DNA of 64,000 bases from Camellia lanceoleosa (taxonomy: Eukaryota > Streptophyta > Magnoliopsida > Ericales > Theaceae), in NCBI GenBank assembly GCA_025200525.1, contig CM045763.1, positions 62,073,018 to 62,137,017 on the forward strand. Reading direction: 5' to 3'. A model generated the notes under the pieces. The model had not been told where the DNA came from and did no database searches. It worked only from the letters and a program-made list of their open reading frames with translations. Below, in pieces: positions 1 through 10,625 of the stretch. The position numbers and the translations under genes are program-made. Positions within the stretch are counted from its first letter, which is position 1, and each line of letters begins with the position of its first letter.

Positions 1-90
1 GGTGGAAGAACCACCGCCAAAGCTTTCTCTTTCTGTTGCAGGTTAGATGAAGCCATCTATTCTGCCGGTGCCTCTCCAGCTAAGTACTAA
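1..90 (+). CDS. 3'-terminal exon of an unidentified host gene (partial)
   Basis: The window opens in what looks like the end of a plant gene. A strong 3' splice site is visible: a pyrimidine-rich tract (tttctctttctgttgcag) ending at about base 41. It is followed by a short exon ending in TAA at 88-90, whose last residues read LDEAIYSAGASPAKY. The frame is also open to base 1, so the splice site could be coincidental and the whole 29 codons could be coding. The segment is roughly half G+C and drops to AT-rich sequence immediately after the stop, as expected at a gene boundary. I do not recognise the protein family, and no canonical AATAAA signal lies directly downstream. This is the only segment in the window that resembles ordinary host coding sequence. 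Confidence 0.4.
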   Translation, partial: GGRTTAKAFSFCCRLDEAIYSAGASPAKY

Positions 91-917
91 GCGGGCAGTG
101 TGACCGGAAAATCACTCACACAGTAACTTTTTGACTTTTTGTATTATTTAATTTATGCCAAACCAACCCAAAATTGAGTTGAGCACATGGTTTCGTTTTC
201 TTCACGTTTTTAACAAAAAAAAAAAAAAATCATCACATGCATCACACATGATCATTTATTAAAACCGTTTGAAAAGTAGGTTGACTTTTGATTTTTTGAC
301 TATTTTAGCTTGGGTTAAAAAGTTTAGTTTGGAAAAAGACTTTTTGACTTTTTGATTTTTGACTTTTTGTAAAAGAGTGTAATGATTACGGGTTGGATGT
401 AATGTTTTGTTTGTTATTACTATAATAGCATATTTTATTTTTTTTTTCACTAAAATACCTCCAAACCTATCTAACCCCACTTGTCAAACCTTGCCTAAGG
501 ATAAAATTGACAATTTATACTTTACCACTTTCGTTACAAATCAAAACCAGTCATTTTAGTCTTATTATGCAGTTCAACATGTTGGTTTGGGACTATTTTT
601 TAGGGGTTGTTTGGGATATTCTAAATAAGTGTATTTTTAACTTTTTAAAAAAAGATGTGTAGAAAAGTAAAGAAGAGATATTGATTGATGTGACTTAAAA
701 AAGATAAAAAGATTGACTAAAATAGGTTATGACAAACCAAGCCTTAGTTTTTTTAAATTTTTAGTTATTTTAATTTGAGAATAAAGTCTTATTTAAGATA
801 AGTTTTTAAATTTTTTTTTTATTTTTGTGAAAAAAAAAAAATTATAAGTTAGAGATAAAATTTTATCTTATTTGATTAAAATAACCTATTTTATCCTATA
901 TAATTATTGAATAATGC
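91..917. other. AT-rich intergenic sequence
   Basis: No gene is visible. It contains long A and T runs and a short degenerate repeat of gactttttg at about 338-370. The spurious minus-strand reading frame at 259-480 is a product of poly-A/T sequence. Confidence 0.6.
604..744. mobile_element. Small MITE-like element, TGTTTGGG family
   Basis: About 140 bp start with ggggttgtttggga and end with gacaaaccaagcc, which read as inverted repeats of each other. The AT-rich middle contains the word gatgtgt seen in similar elements in this window (10497, 26158, 47626). No clear target duplication was found, so the boundaries are approximate. Confidence 0.35.
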
Positions 918-1105
918 TTGAGACCCCCTTTTGGGGGTCACTCCCTCACCCCCCTTTTGCCACGTGGCGGATGGTGATTGGAGGAGCAGGAAAAAAAAGA
1001 AAAAGAAAAAGAAAATGTAGCCAATGAGAGAGAGAGGAGGTCAAAGGGGATGGGAGGAAAAGGAGGGATAAATCATTGCTCATAATTATTTTAGTCCAAT
1101 CACTC
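918..1105. repeat. Direct repeat copy 1 (partner at 3066-3225)
   Basis: This stretch and 3066-3225 are clearly related by eye: both run through gtgattgga, an A-rich block, ccaatgagagagagag, a G-rich block and a(t/a)aatcattg. They flank the two hAT elements. Either one sequence was duplicated around them, or this is the recurring part of an undefined larger repeat. It also contains an inverted CCCCCTTTTGGGGG word at its left edge. Confidence 0.6.
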
Positions 1106-1216
1106 GTAGCAAGAGTACTCAACACACCCAATCATTTTCCACCTTTCTTTCTACAGTTCATCTTCTTGTACACATCTATGCAAAATCAGTGACTCCATAA
1201 CACTCCCTCCTCCACC

Positions 1217-1872
1217 TAGCGCTGAGCAAGGAATCCGTGAAATCCGTAATCCAATCCAGTCTAGTCTAATCCGATAGGTTTAGATTGATTTTTTGAATCC
1301 GTGGTTCGGTTCCAGATTGAAGAATTAAAAATCCGTAGTCCATGGATTGGTTCCGGATTGAACCCTACGGTTTCGGATTGAAACCGATCCGGACCGTATA
1401 CAAATAATCTACATTTCTATTATACATCCTCCCCCATAATATCTTATTTATTCTATATAAAACCTAAACTCAAACCTAAACTCGTATAATATCTTCTTTT
1501 ATTACTTTTATTTGTTAGTTTTTAGTTTTAATTTGTAATGGTTTAAATATTTATGGTCAAACTAGTTTTCTTATGGTTGTTTAAATTCTAGAACAATATG
1601 CCGCTATTATAGAAAAATATGTTGCTATTGTGGAACTAATATAGCGCTATATTTACGTTTTTATGAAATTAAAGTGTTATATATATATTTTTTTGTTATT
1701 TAATTATTTGAATCCGTGGTCCTAATGGAGTCAATCCGTGTTTAAATAGATTGGTTGGATTGGTTCCATGATTTAAGCGGATTGGATTGGTTCTAATTTT
1801 TTAGGAACCATAGATAGCGGATTAGTCACGATTTTATCTCAATCGGTCCAATCAGGACTATGCTCATCCTTA
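1217..1872. mobile_element. Non-autonomous hAT element (656 bp) with 8-bp target duplication
   Basis: The element is flanked by identical CCTCCACC octamers at 1209-1216 and 1873-1880. Its ends are imperfect inverted repeats: tagcgctgagca on the left, and taaggatgagca read from the right on the other strand. Subterminal regions are dense in the words aatccgtg, ggattgg and ggttcc, the usual multi-copy transposase-binding motifs of hAT elements. There is no coding capacity. The surrounding CCTCCACC-rich sequence slightly weakens the duplication evidence, but length, ends and subterminal motifs all agree. Confidence 0.75.
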
Positions 1873-1980
1873 CCTCCACCCACCATTTTTACACCACCTT
1901 ACCTCCACTGCCACAACACCACAAACCTATCCTCCACTTGCCACCTTGCACCACCAAAAACACCCTCCTCTACCACCACA

Positions 1981-2392
1981 CAGGGCCGGCCCTGGGCTGA
2001 GACAGATAAGGCTTGTGCCTTAAATCCCAAATTTTGACCCAAAAATAGGGTTCCAAAATTCAATAAATTGTTATAGGTCCAATCTTTTATTTTTATTTTT
2101 TTTTAAGATCAATTTAAAGGGCCCTAAAATATTTTACTGGGCTCATAAAAATTTAGCCCATATTTATTTATAAATGTGTTTCGTCCATATTTATTAAAAT
2201 GTAAAAAAAAAAAAAAAAACAAACAAATAAACAAAAACAAAAGCCGAAGGGGCCCAACCCCAAAACCATACATACACTAATCCATACATACAACATCACT
2301 ACACTTTCATTTCACTTCAGCGTACTGTGGTTGGTTTTGCTTTCATCTCTCTTTTTTACAAAGCAAGGCAGACGCAGAGCAACTCTCTCGCC

Positions 2393-2423
<31 letters not shown>

Positions 2424-2938
2424 TCTCTCTCTCTATCAGATTTTATCAAATAAAATTGTCTTAATTTTTTCTATATTCTTTCTCTATCAATTAGTAGAAT
2501 AATAAATTTATCCTAATTTTTTTTACTTTTTTTTTATCCATTAGATTTTAGTGCAATAAATAATTTAGTCCTAATTTTTTTACCTAGGTAGTTATTAGTT
2601 TTAATTGAATAAATTTTTTGTCCTAATTTTGTTTCATCAAATTGTTTTTTTTATAATTTATTTGTTATCAGATTAGTGGATTGAAGTGTTTGTGATTTGT
2701 GAATTAATTTGCAGTATTTGATATTTTGTGGATTGAAGTGTTTATAATTTTGTGGATTGAAGTGAAGTGTTTATGAATTTTAGTTTATAATGTTAATGAT
2801 TATATGTTCAAGTATACTTAAATAAAAAATTTGTAAATACTTATTATTTTATGTATAAATTTTTTATTAAAAAAAATATAGTAAAAGGATCCTATTTTCA
2901 TAATTTACCTTAGGTATCACAAATCTGAGGCCGGCCCT
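1981..2938. mobile_element. Non-autonomous hAT element (~958 bp) with GGGCCGGCC termini
   Basis: The left end is cagggccggccctg and the right end is gaggccggccct, giving an inverted repeat AGGGCCGGCC. CCACCACA is duplicated at 1973-1980 and 2939-2946; the match extends to 9 bp if the element starts at 1982. The interior has gggccctaaaata and similar words typical of plant hAT elements related to zinc-finger MYM-type transposases (established knowledge, not visible as protein here). A CT microsatellite lies inside at about 2392-2435. No transposase frame survives. Confidence 0.8.
2392..2435. repeat. CT/CA microsatellite
   Basis: A (CT)n run with an interrupting (CA)n stretch, lying inside the hAT element at 1981-2938. 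Confidence 0.9.
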
Positions 2939-3065
2939 CCACCACACCAACAAAGCCACCCTCCTCCTTCGTCCCCACCAAACTAATCCACTTTCTTCAC
3001 CACCACCCGCCACTATACACTCCCTCCCTTCGTTTCCCAACCATCATATCAAATTAGAATAAAGG

Positions 3066-3225
3066 GTGGGGCCTCTTTCAAGTCAGCTACTTGCTGCGTG
3101 GCAAGAGGTGATTGGAGAAGCAGAAAAAAAAAGAAAAAAAAAAAGAAAATGTGACCAATGAGAGAGAGAGGGGGTCCAAAGGGGTCCTAAAAAGGGGGGA
3201 TGAATCATTGTTGATCAAATTAATG
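3066..3225. repeat. Direct repeat copy 2 (partner at 918-1105)
   Basis: Same order of motifs as copy 1 (gtgattggag, A-rich block, ccaatgagagagag, G-rich block, gatgaatcattg), with substitutions and small indels. Together with copy 1 it brackets both hAT insertions. Confidence 0.6.
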
Positions 3226-5338
3226 AAACAACAAATCAATTTGAGAGGGAAAAAAAAAAAAACATAGGTGCTTAACTACATAGGAAATTTGACCAATTTA
3301 CCATCTCAAAAACATGAAACAGCAAATTAATTTGGGTTTGATAAATGCGAGAACCTACTGAAGCTTCCATTGGTGAAAGAATTTGTCGGGTGTATGGTTG
3401 ATTAGGCCAATTCGTTAAGGAGGTGGGTTTGTGTTGGGCACACTCTCTCTCTCTCTCTAAAAGAAGTGGCTGTGTTGGGCATAGATTTATAATAGGTGTA
3501 GAAGGTGGGTTTTGACAGTGAATTTGTGATGATATTAGATATGGGTTTTAAATGGTTTCAAAGGGGATGGGTTTAATAGAGGTAGAACAGTACAATAGCA
3601 ATACAACAATACAATTGAGAAGAAACAAGTTATCTATTCATGGTGGTGGGTGTGGTGGGAAAATGGGGTTTGTTGGTGGGATGGGAGTAACGGGTAGGTT
3701 GAAAGATTGGAGATGATGATGGTGAGTTGAGTCAACTCACTGGTTGATTCAGAGTGAGTAAAACACCAAGTGCTGGTTTGGCATGTTGGATTATTTTAGT
3801 CTAAAAAAAACAAAATAAGTTTTTTAATTTAATAAGATAAAATACCACATCAAAAATTATAATTATTTTACTTTTCTATCAAAAGAGTTAAAAAAATTAA
3901 AAAGTCCACCCCAAATGAGATTTTTTAACTTTAAGATAAAATAGTCAAAAAAATAAAATAAAAAAAACAAACCCTAACTGTTTTAGTTGAAGAATAGCTC
4001 AAATCTATAAGAAAAATGCATGAGACCCCGTGGCGGTCTTTGAGATCCCTTTGATTGGTTTAAAAAAAAAATTCTATTAGCGATCCCTCACGTGGAGGTG
4101 GAGGTCTTGGTCACTTGCAGGTTCCCAGCATTGCCTATCTATAATACCCTTAAAATTGAATTTGTGCATTGCACATGACCATTTTGTTAAAAAGTTAACC
4201 ATCCGTTATCTATTGTCCTTAATAGGCATAAAATGAAAAATTTAAGATTAAATGTGTTATAATTGAAATAATAGGAACTAAATTAAAACTCAAGTGAAAC
4301 TATAGGGACCATTGATGAAATTTGTCCCCTTTTTTTGTTATAATTATGTGAATTTTTAGGTTAAGGCCTATTTTGAGAAGAGGGCTTAGTTTAATGTCCA
4401 TAATATTATTTGGAATCTTTAACATTTTCATAATGAAAGTTCTTTTTTTACAAAGAAATTTTAGCTCATTACAGTGACAAGCTAAAATTTCTCGAATAAT
4501 AATAATATTATTGAAGGAGTTTAACTAATAATAAAATATATTGGACCTTTCCTATACCTAGAGTTGGAGAATGTTTCACTAATTCTTCAAAAATCACTAC
4601 AAAAAGTCTATATTTTTTTAATATTTTTTTTACACAAAATTTTTTATTTATAAAATATTAAAAAAATTAATTTCTAAAATAGGCCTAAATCACTTCAAAG
4701 TCTCCAGCCGACGAAGAACTTTTTCTAGTAATTTATTTAAAATTTTATTTTATAAAATATAAATATTAAAAAAATTCATTCGTTTGATAATTTCTTTAAA
4801 AAAGTACTTTTTTTTATTTATTTATTAGTGAGTCATTTTAAGAGGGTTGTTATTTGTCCCCACTTTTTATTATTATTATTTATTTTAGCACCCTACTTCT
4901 TTAAACCCTCACCCAACCTATGTTACATGGACTCGAAATGCGAATTGGTATGTATATCTAAAAGTCGGACTCATTAAATCTTAAATTTAAAGATGCAGAC
5001 TAAACAAAAAATATCATATTTTTATATTTTTAATCTAATATGTGAGATAAAATGGAACTATATGTAACTAGTGTCAAAATGACATTTATAGTAATTAAAC
5101 AATAATATGCACATATGATAATTGTGTTATATACAATTATATAAAGTATCCGTTGAAAAGTATCGACACATATCCCATACCCTTGTCAGAGTGTAATTAA
5201 TTGTCGAACGAATTATTTGATCTATTTTGAAGTGCATGTAACATAGCACCCAACAAAATGAATCTCCTCAATTTTTCTATGAACTCCTACCTTAATACTA
5301 ACTATACCTAATCCCAAACCTATTCACGGCAAATCCTT
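3226..5338. other. Intergenic AT-rich sequence without a recognisable gene
   Basis: No open frame of note. A degraded inverted-repeat element may lie at about 3773-3975 (ends ggtttggc and caaacccta). The phrase atgcatgagacccc at 4016 recalls atgcttgagacccc at 914, suggesting another remnant of the repeat seen there. A single cactacaaaaag word at about 4591 resembles a CACTA end but has no partner. Confidence 0.5.
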
Positions 5339-5474
5339 TGTAACAATCCAAATTTTTAATTATTCTATAAAATTTTTATTAATATTATTTAATCTCAGTT
5401 AGAAAAATATATAATTTATTATATATGATTATGTGTAATTTTATAATTATTAAAAGTTTAGAGGTCAAAGTATA

Positions 5475-5477
<3 letters not shown>

Positions 5478-5520
<43 letters not shown>

Positions 5521-5521
5521 G
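5478..5521. repeat. (AAT)n microsatellite
   Basis: About 14 uninterrupted AAT units in the upstream half of the solo LTR. A (GAAA)n run follows at about 5757-5788, just downstream of the TATA box. Confidence 0.95.
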
Positions 5522-5724
5522 GTGTGATAGTAAAATAAATAATTAATTTTCTATTAATATAAGATAAAGTGTAATTTAATTAAGAATTAATTTATTTATA
5601 TAATTATATTAAAATATTGAGTTAAAGCATAATAATCTTAAATATCTATTAAGGATAAGTATAAATCTATATAATTATTAATCAAATCTTTGAAGATTAG
5701 GAGGCCACTTACGCTCTCTCCTCC

Positions 5725-5732
5725 TATAAAAA
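5725..5732 (+). promoter_or_regulatory. TATA box of solo LTR
   Basis: cctcctataaaaaggg has the form of a plant TATA box and sits at the same place as ttatatataggg (about 13762) in the related LTR copy. It marks the presumed U3/R boundary region. Confidence 0.5.
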
Positions 5733-6861
5733 GGGAGAAAGGCGTTTCACTGAAGAAAGGAAAGAAAGAAAGAAAGAAAGAAAGAAATGAAGAAAAAAAA
5801 TAGTAGAAAGCGAAAAGGTCTTTGGTAATAGAAAGAAAAGAGTAAAGTATTAAAGTTAAGGTGAGTTATATTATACTTTGAGTTACCATAAAATATTTTC
5901 GTATGTTTTGACTTACCATATTTATTTTATACAAGTTATATTTTATAAATTATTATAAATTATATAAACATTTGATTCGTGGTTTATTTTACGAACCTAT
6001 TTGTAAAAAAGAAACCCATGGATATGTTTGTTTATATTTTAAAAAATATTTGGTTATGACCTTATATACAATTATATTTTGTAAGTACCACCACGGGAGT
6101 CCTAAGTATTGGGAGACTTAAATAACCATTGACTTCTGTTTGGTTACTTTGTGACCTTCTGTATATCATGGATCTATTGACTTCTGTTCTATGCAAAGCT
6201 AAGTGCTACATTATTGTGGGAGCCACCTCTAGAATCTGTACGAGCCACCTCTTGAATCCGTACCTCTATTCTGTGCGGAACTAAGTGCTACACTGTTGTG
6301 GGAGCCACCTCTAAAATCCATACAAGCCACTTTTTGAATCCGTACCTCTGTTTACATTGTCCTTACATGTGTCCCTCACATTACATTACATTTCTATACC
6401 ATGGTTATGTATATTTATCTACATCATTTATGTATTTCAGTTTCTGTTACTCAAATGATTTATTCACCAAATTGAGTTGTGTAAATGTTTTGGCCTAATT
6501 AACTATCCATGATTATTTCGTGTTTTTTATACTCTTGGTATAATATTTCTCACTCTGCCATGTGCTTATAGTTGTTTACCAATTTTTAGGAAATAATGCA
6601 ATTCAAAAATAGCTTTTGGAAAGTCGAGTTGCGAAATAGACACACATAACACTTTTATGATATTTTTTATATGTAAATATCGGCCTTTTTGGTCAATAAA
6701 TTTTGTAATAAAAATAGAAGTTCCGATGATTATTTTGGTACCCTCACTTAAATATTATTTCCGCTTGCGTTTATTGATCTGTTTAAGAATTGGTCGGAGG
6801 TAATCTCAGTTATTGGCCATCACAATGCTTAATCCTTGGGTACGGGGAGCGGGTCATGACA

Positions 6862-7429
6862 CTCACTCCCAACCATTACCTCCGGCAATTGACTCACTGG
6901 AGCCCTCATCACCAGTAGTCCCACCATTGTCACTGTCTTCCTTCTTTTCTTCTTCTTTTTCTTCCTCTTCTCATCGCGACCTAGATCGCCACTGCCCTTT
7001 GTAAAAAACCATAAGACTAGGGTTAGGGTTTTGGGAGAAGATGAGAAAGAAGAAAAGAACATGATTGAGGGCCGAGATTGAGGTTGGACTTATTGCCATG
7101 GCGGTGAGGAGTTCGTGACAGAGACAACCACAAACCCGAAGATGAAGAAGAATAGAGAGAAAAATATAAAGGCGATTGCGAAGGTGTTACGCCGGAGAGG
7201 AACCTTGAGATAGGCTGCTGGAGGAGGTTGTCAAATTTGGAATGGAGTGGAGGTGGATGTAAGGTTGGAGGTTAGGGTTTGAAAGATAAAATGGAGTCAA
7301 AAATGGAAATTAAGGTTAGGGCAAAATTATAATAAAAAAAAAAAAATAGAATTGAGGGTCAAAAGGAAAAAAAGTAAGAACATTTAGCGACCTACCATTT
7401 TAAACTTTTACTTTTTAGGGAGAAATTAC
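6862..7429. other. GC-richer intergenic stretch, possible gene-derived fragment
   Basis: Composition rises here, with a pyrimidine tract at about 6935-6975 (ttcttctttttcttcctc) and words such as gccatggcgg. Short frames exist on both strands but none resembles a known protein. The sequence could be a captured or decayed 5' end of a gene. Confidence 0.3.
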
Positions 7430-7449
7430 TATATATATATATATATATT
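7430..7449. repeat. (AT)n microsatellite
   Basis: Ten AT units. Confidence 0.9.
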
Positions 7450-7725
7450 TTTGATCGGGAAATATTAGTTGTTAATTGTTAGATTAGCACTTATAGAAGA
7501 AAATCTCCTTACCTTTGATAAAGCACCTAAGTGCTTGCATACCTTTAATTCAACCCCCTTAAGGAGAATTGAACAGATGACCTCTTTGGAACTAAACCCT
7601 AAGGAAGACATAGTGACCAATTAAGTAGGGAGAAATTACTATATTAATCTTACCAAAGGTAAGAGCCCTTATTGATGGTAAAATGATCTTTGCACTAATC
7701 TAGTGAAATTTCCTAAAATATTAAA

Positions 7726-8234
7726 TTTTTTAAATTCAATATTACTATTTTAGTTTTTTGTTTGGTTATAGTTTTCAGAAAACAGTTTTCAAAAAACTAC
7801 ACTTTTTTTATTTTTCGTATTTTAATGTTTCAATGATTTTTTTTAATATTTTAAGCAATTTTTTAAAAAAAATTTTAGACACATATAACATAAATACACT
7901 TAAAAAGTATAATATTTGTGAAAAAAATCTTTAAAAATACACTAAATATCAAAAAATAAAAAAAAATGAAAATTTAGTATTTTTTTTCGTATTTTTGTGT
8001 ATTTATTAATTTTGTAAAATATTGCTTCACAAATATTTTACTATTTAGATACCTCTAAGTAAGGTGTGTGTAAAAAAGAAAAAAAAATTACTTAAAGTTT
8101 AAAAAATATTTACTAAAAACAAAAAAGTACAAAAAACAAAAAACTCAATTTTTAAAAAATTGAATTTAAAAAACTGAAACCAAACATACTGATTAATTTA
8201 TTTATTTTTTTAAATTCAATATTACTATTTTAGT
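7726..8234. mobile_element. Foldback/MITE element between perfect 29-bp direct repeats
   Basis: A 29-bp sequence containing ttcaatattactattttagt is repeated exactly at 7726-7754 and 8206-8234. Between the copies, the segment begins gtttggttatagtttt and ends aaaactgaaaccaaac, which are inverted repeats. The pairing continues inward: aatatttgtgaa near 7910 pairs imperfectly with ttcacaaatatt near 8030. This gives long arms around a short middle and no coding potential. The direct repeat is much longer than normal target duplications (see findings). Confidence 0.6.
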
Positions 8235-8272
8235 CAAACCAAATACAAAATTTGGATTTGGCTTATTTAGTC

Positions 8273-8296
8273 AAAAAAAAAAAAAAAAAAAAAAAA
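8273..8296. repeat. Poly(A) tract
   Basis: 24 consecutive A residues; could be the tail of a retroposed sequence, but no upstream retroposon was recognised. Confidence 0.8.
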
Positions 8297-8489
8297 GATA
8301 TAGTCAACCAAGGCAGGGAGTTTTAACTAATTAGATTAATCCCAATTTGTTATAATTTCGATTGTATTATCAAGGAAACATGCCTTCAAGTGTTATGGAA
8401 AACCTATACTTTAGATATCAGTCTGGCTAAATGTACCATTTTTAACGTATTTTCTACCGTCTATATGTTATCGGCAATTCTATAATCTT

Positions 8490-8712
8490 TTTAGACTAAT
8501 TACACTAACAGTCCTTATAATTTAAGACTTGTGTCACTTTAGTCTTTAACTTTTCAATTGTGACACGTTTGATCTTGAATTTTGAATTTTTTTTCCAAAT
8601 AAAGACAATTTTATTATGGGATTGAATGATGACCATGTAAAATTGTCTTATTTGACTAAAGTGACATGAATCCCAAACTATAAGAACTGTTAGTGTAATT
8701 TGCCTAATCTTT
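8490..8712. mobile_element. Palindromic MITE (~220 bp)
   Basis: The left arm (attacactaacagtccttat, continuing to gtcactttagtc) pairs with the right arm (actaaagtgacatga to gaactgttagtgtaattt) over about 55 bp with few mismatches. The middle is not paired and there is no coding sequence. The flanks are too AT-rich to decide on a target duplication. Confidence 0.65.
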
Positions 8713-9388
8713 TTTTTTTTTGGAGGGGGGAGGGGTGAGTTACAATTTTTATAATTTTTAGTTGCAATCTACGATTTTTGTAATTTTTAGTTATGATTTA
8801 TTATGATATTAGTTATGACTCATGTGTTGTTAGTCATGACTCACCATCATATTGGTTATAATATTATTTTGATTATGATTTAAAAAATATTTAATTATAT
8901 CTTATGTAATATTTAATTATGACTTTTTTTTTATGATTTAAAAAAAAAAGAGTCTAGTTATAACATTTGTGGTAAATAATACCATAAATACCATAATTTA
9001 CATAGGATACATACCATTTTAAACGTGTGTAAAATGGGTATGTACTATAAGATGACTTTTTTTAGCAATAATATTTTAGAGCTCTAAATTGAGAGCATTA
9101 GAGCATCACTAATGATGTAGCACAGGGGGCCCCACCAAAGTGATGTGATGTTTTGGCTTGAGTTTGTTTTTTTTTTTTTTTTTTTAGTTCATTAGTGCTA
9201 TTAGTAGTCCAAAAATTAGTGAAATGAATCACCACTCTTTTTTCAGTTCAAAAAAATAAATAAATATAAGATGATTTTTTTTTTTTTTTTCCTTTTCAGC
9301 AAAAGTATGGAATATCATTCTGTAAAGAGTTGTTCATTATAGTATTAGTATGGGTGTTTTATTTATTTATTTATTTTATAGATTAAGA
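8713..9388. other. AT-rich sequence with short gttatgattt repeats
   Basis: Variants of agttatgattta recur between about 8755 and 8960. A poly-T run lies at about 9168-9186. No gene is visible. Confidence 0.5.
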
Positions 9389-9776
9389 GATTAAGAGTTG
9401 GGTTGTGCGGCTTGCACAGTAGTAACTGTTGTGCAGCTTATGAGAATTATTTCAGAATTTATTTTCATCATCCAAATGTTCAATTTTTGAAGAACGTTGA
9501 GTAGAATATACCTGTAAAAAATTAAGTTGATCAAATATCGATAGACTCTTCATCAACTCACATTTATATTCAATTTAATACTTATATATTTATTTTTTAT
9601 ATATACAAATTCGAGTTGATAAAGGGTCTATCGATATTCGATCAATTTGATTTTTTACATGTGTGTTATACTCTATGTTTTTCAAAAATTGAAGGGTTCG
9701 GATGATGAAAATAAAATCTGAAATAATTCCATAATTTCACTACAGTCACTTATACAACGTACAGCGATCCCTAATC
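9389..9776. mobile_element. Long inverted-repeat (hairpin) element of ~390 bp
   Basis: Two arms of about 170 bp face each other across a loop of about 50 bp near 9565-9610. Well-paired blocks include ttatttcagaatttattttc (left) with gaaaataaaatctgaaataa (right), and gatcaaatatcgatagact with ggtctatcgatattcgatc. The outermost part (gattaagagttggg against gatccctaatc) pairs more loosely. A 13-bp direct repeat, tagtatgggtgtt, lies outside at 9346-9358 and 9788-9800. This is best read as a foldback MITE; transcription would give a long hairpin RNA. Confidence 0.65.
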
Positions 9777-9800
9777 CAATCAGATTATAGTATGGGTGTT

Positions 9801-10149
9801 AGAAAATAGTTTTATTTAATTCTCATTATATTTTCTCCACCATTTGTTGTATTCCATCCTTCCATTCTCCATTTAAAAGAGCATGAAATATTTATTTCAT
9901 GTAGGGCGTAACTTACATTTTAGGTTCTGTTCAAATGAACCCACTGAATTTTTTATGTAATTGGGATTAACCCACTATTTATTTAATAATTTGTAATCTC
10001 ATGGAATATATTTTAAAAAATGATATTTTGAAATTTCATCAAAATAATCCCACTAAATTATATAGTTGAAGAGAATGGGGTAAATTACTAATAGGTTCTA
10101 ATAGTTGAATTTAATTCTTATCAAGTCCTATTGAAAATAATAAAATAAA
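9801..10149. other. AT-rich sequence, nothing recognised
   Basis: No open frame, repeat structure or RNA gene stands out between the hairpin element and the tandem repeats downstream. Confidence 0.5.
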
Positions 10150-10425
10150 TAGATTAAAAATAATTTTTGTGACAATTTTTCGTATATTGCTAAAATTGAC
10201 AATTGGTGACTTTTTGTTTTGATTTTTATAAATTGTTGCTAAAATTTACAATTAGTGACATTTTTACATTACAATTTTTTTAAATTGTCATTTGAAAGAT
10301 GAAAATTAGTGACTTTTTGTGAAGATTTTTTTGAACTATCGCTAAAACATATAATTAGTAACATTTTTTATGACAATTTTAAACTGTCGCTGAAAATTAA
10401 TAATTAGTGACTTTTTAAATAGTGT
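10150..10425. repeat. Degenerate ~60-bp tandem repeat, CACTA-subterminal-like
   Basis: The phrase tgctaaaa(t)...acaattagtgacttttt recurs four to five times (about 10190, 10245, 10300, 10345, 10400). Alternating gtgac and gtcgct words resemble the subterminal repeats of plant CACTA (En/Spm-like) transposons. No CACTA terminus was found next to it, so the assignment is tentative. Confidence 0.5.
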
Positions 10426-10496
10426 TTGATAAAAATACCATTAATTATCACATGACCTATTAAATAATAATTCTACCTATTATGATCTACACGCTA

Positions 10497-10625
10497 TGTT
10501 TGGGAACTAAGTATTTTAGCCAAAAAATTTAAAAATTATTATAAATTGTCACTCTATTTTTTTGCATATTTTTTCATAAAAAGTCAAAAAATTATTAAAA
10601 TAACATATTCCCAAACAAGGCCTTA
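10497..10625. mobile_element. Small MITE, TGTTTGGG family
   Basis: About 129 bp with inverted ends: ctatgtttgggaac on the left and attcccaaacaaggcc on the right. The interior is AT-rich, with tttttcataaaaagtcaaa. Confidence 0.5.

Larger units (their letters stand above)
5339..6861 (+). mobile_element. Solo LTR (~1.52 kb), related to 13523-14932
   Basis: It starts tgtaacaatcc and ends gggtcatgaca, so it has TG...CA ends that are near inverted repeats. A second copy at 13523-14932 matches it clearly through the downstream half, including gtaccaccac/tgggag, repeated gccacctct words, ctcactctgccatgtgcttatag and cctttttggtcaataaatttt. A TATA box lies at 5725. There is no internal gag-pol on either side, so this is a solo LTR left by LTR-LTR recombination. 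I see no matching 5-bp target duplication (tcctt versus ctcac). The ends suggest a Ty3/gypsy chromovirus-like source; that assignment is inference. Confidence 0.65.

Noticed and set aside
4588..4605. cactacaaaaag as a CACTA terminus
   Set aside because: Only one word, with no inverted partner, subterminal repeats or duplication found.
7015..7035. ggttagggtttt as a telomere-like repeat
   Set aside because: Single copy; the TTTAGGG repeat is not tandem here.
6829..7062. Short frames on both strands in the GC-richer region
   Set aside because: They mirror each other over a pyrimidine tract (ttcttctttttcttcc) and have no similarity I can recognise.
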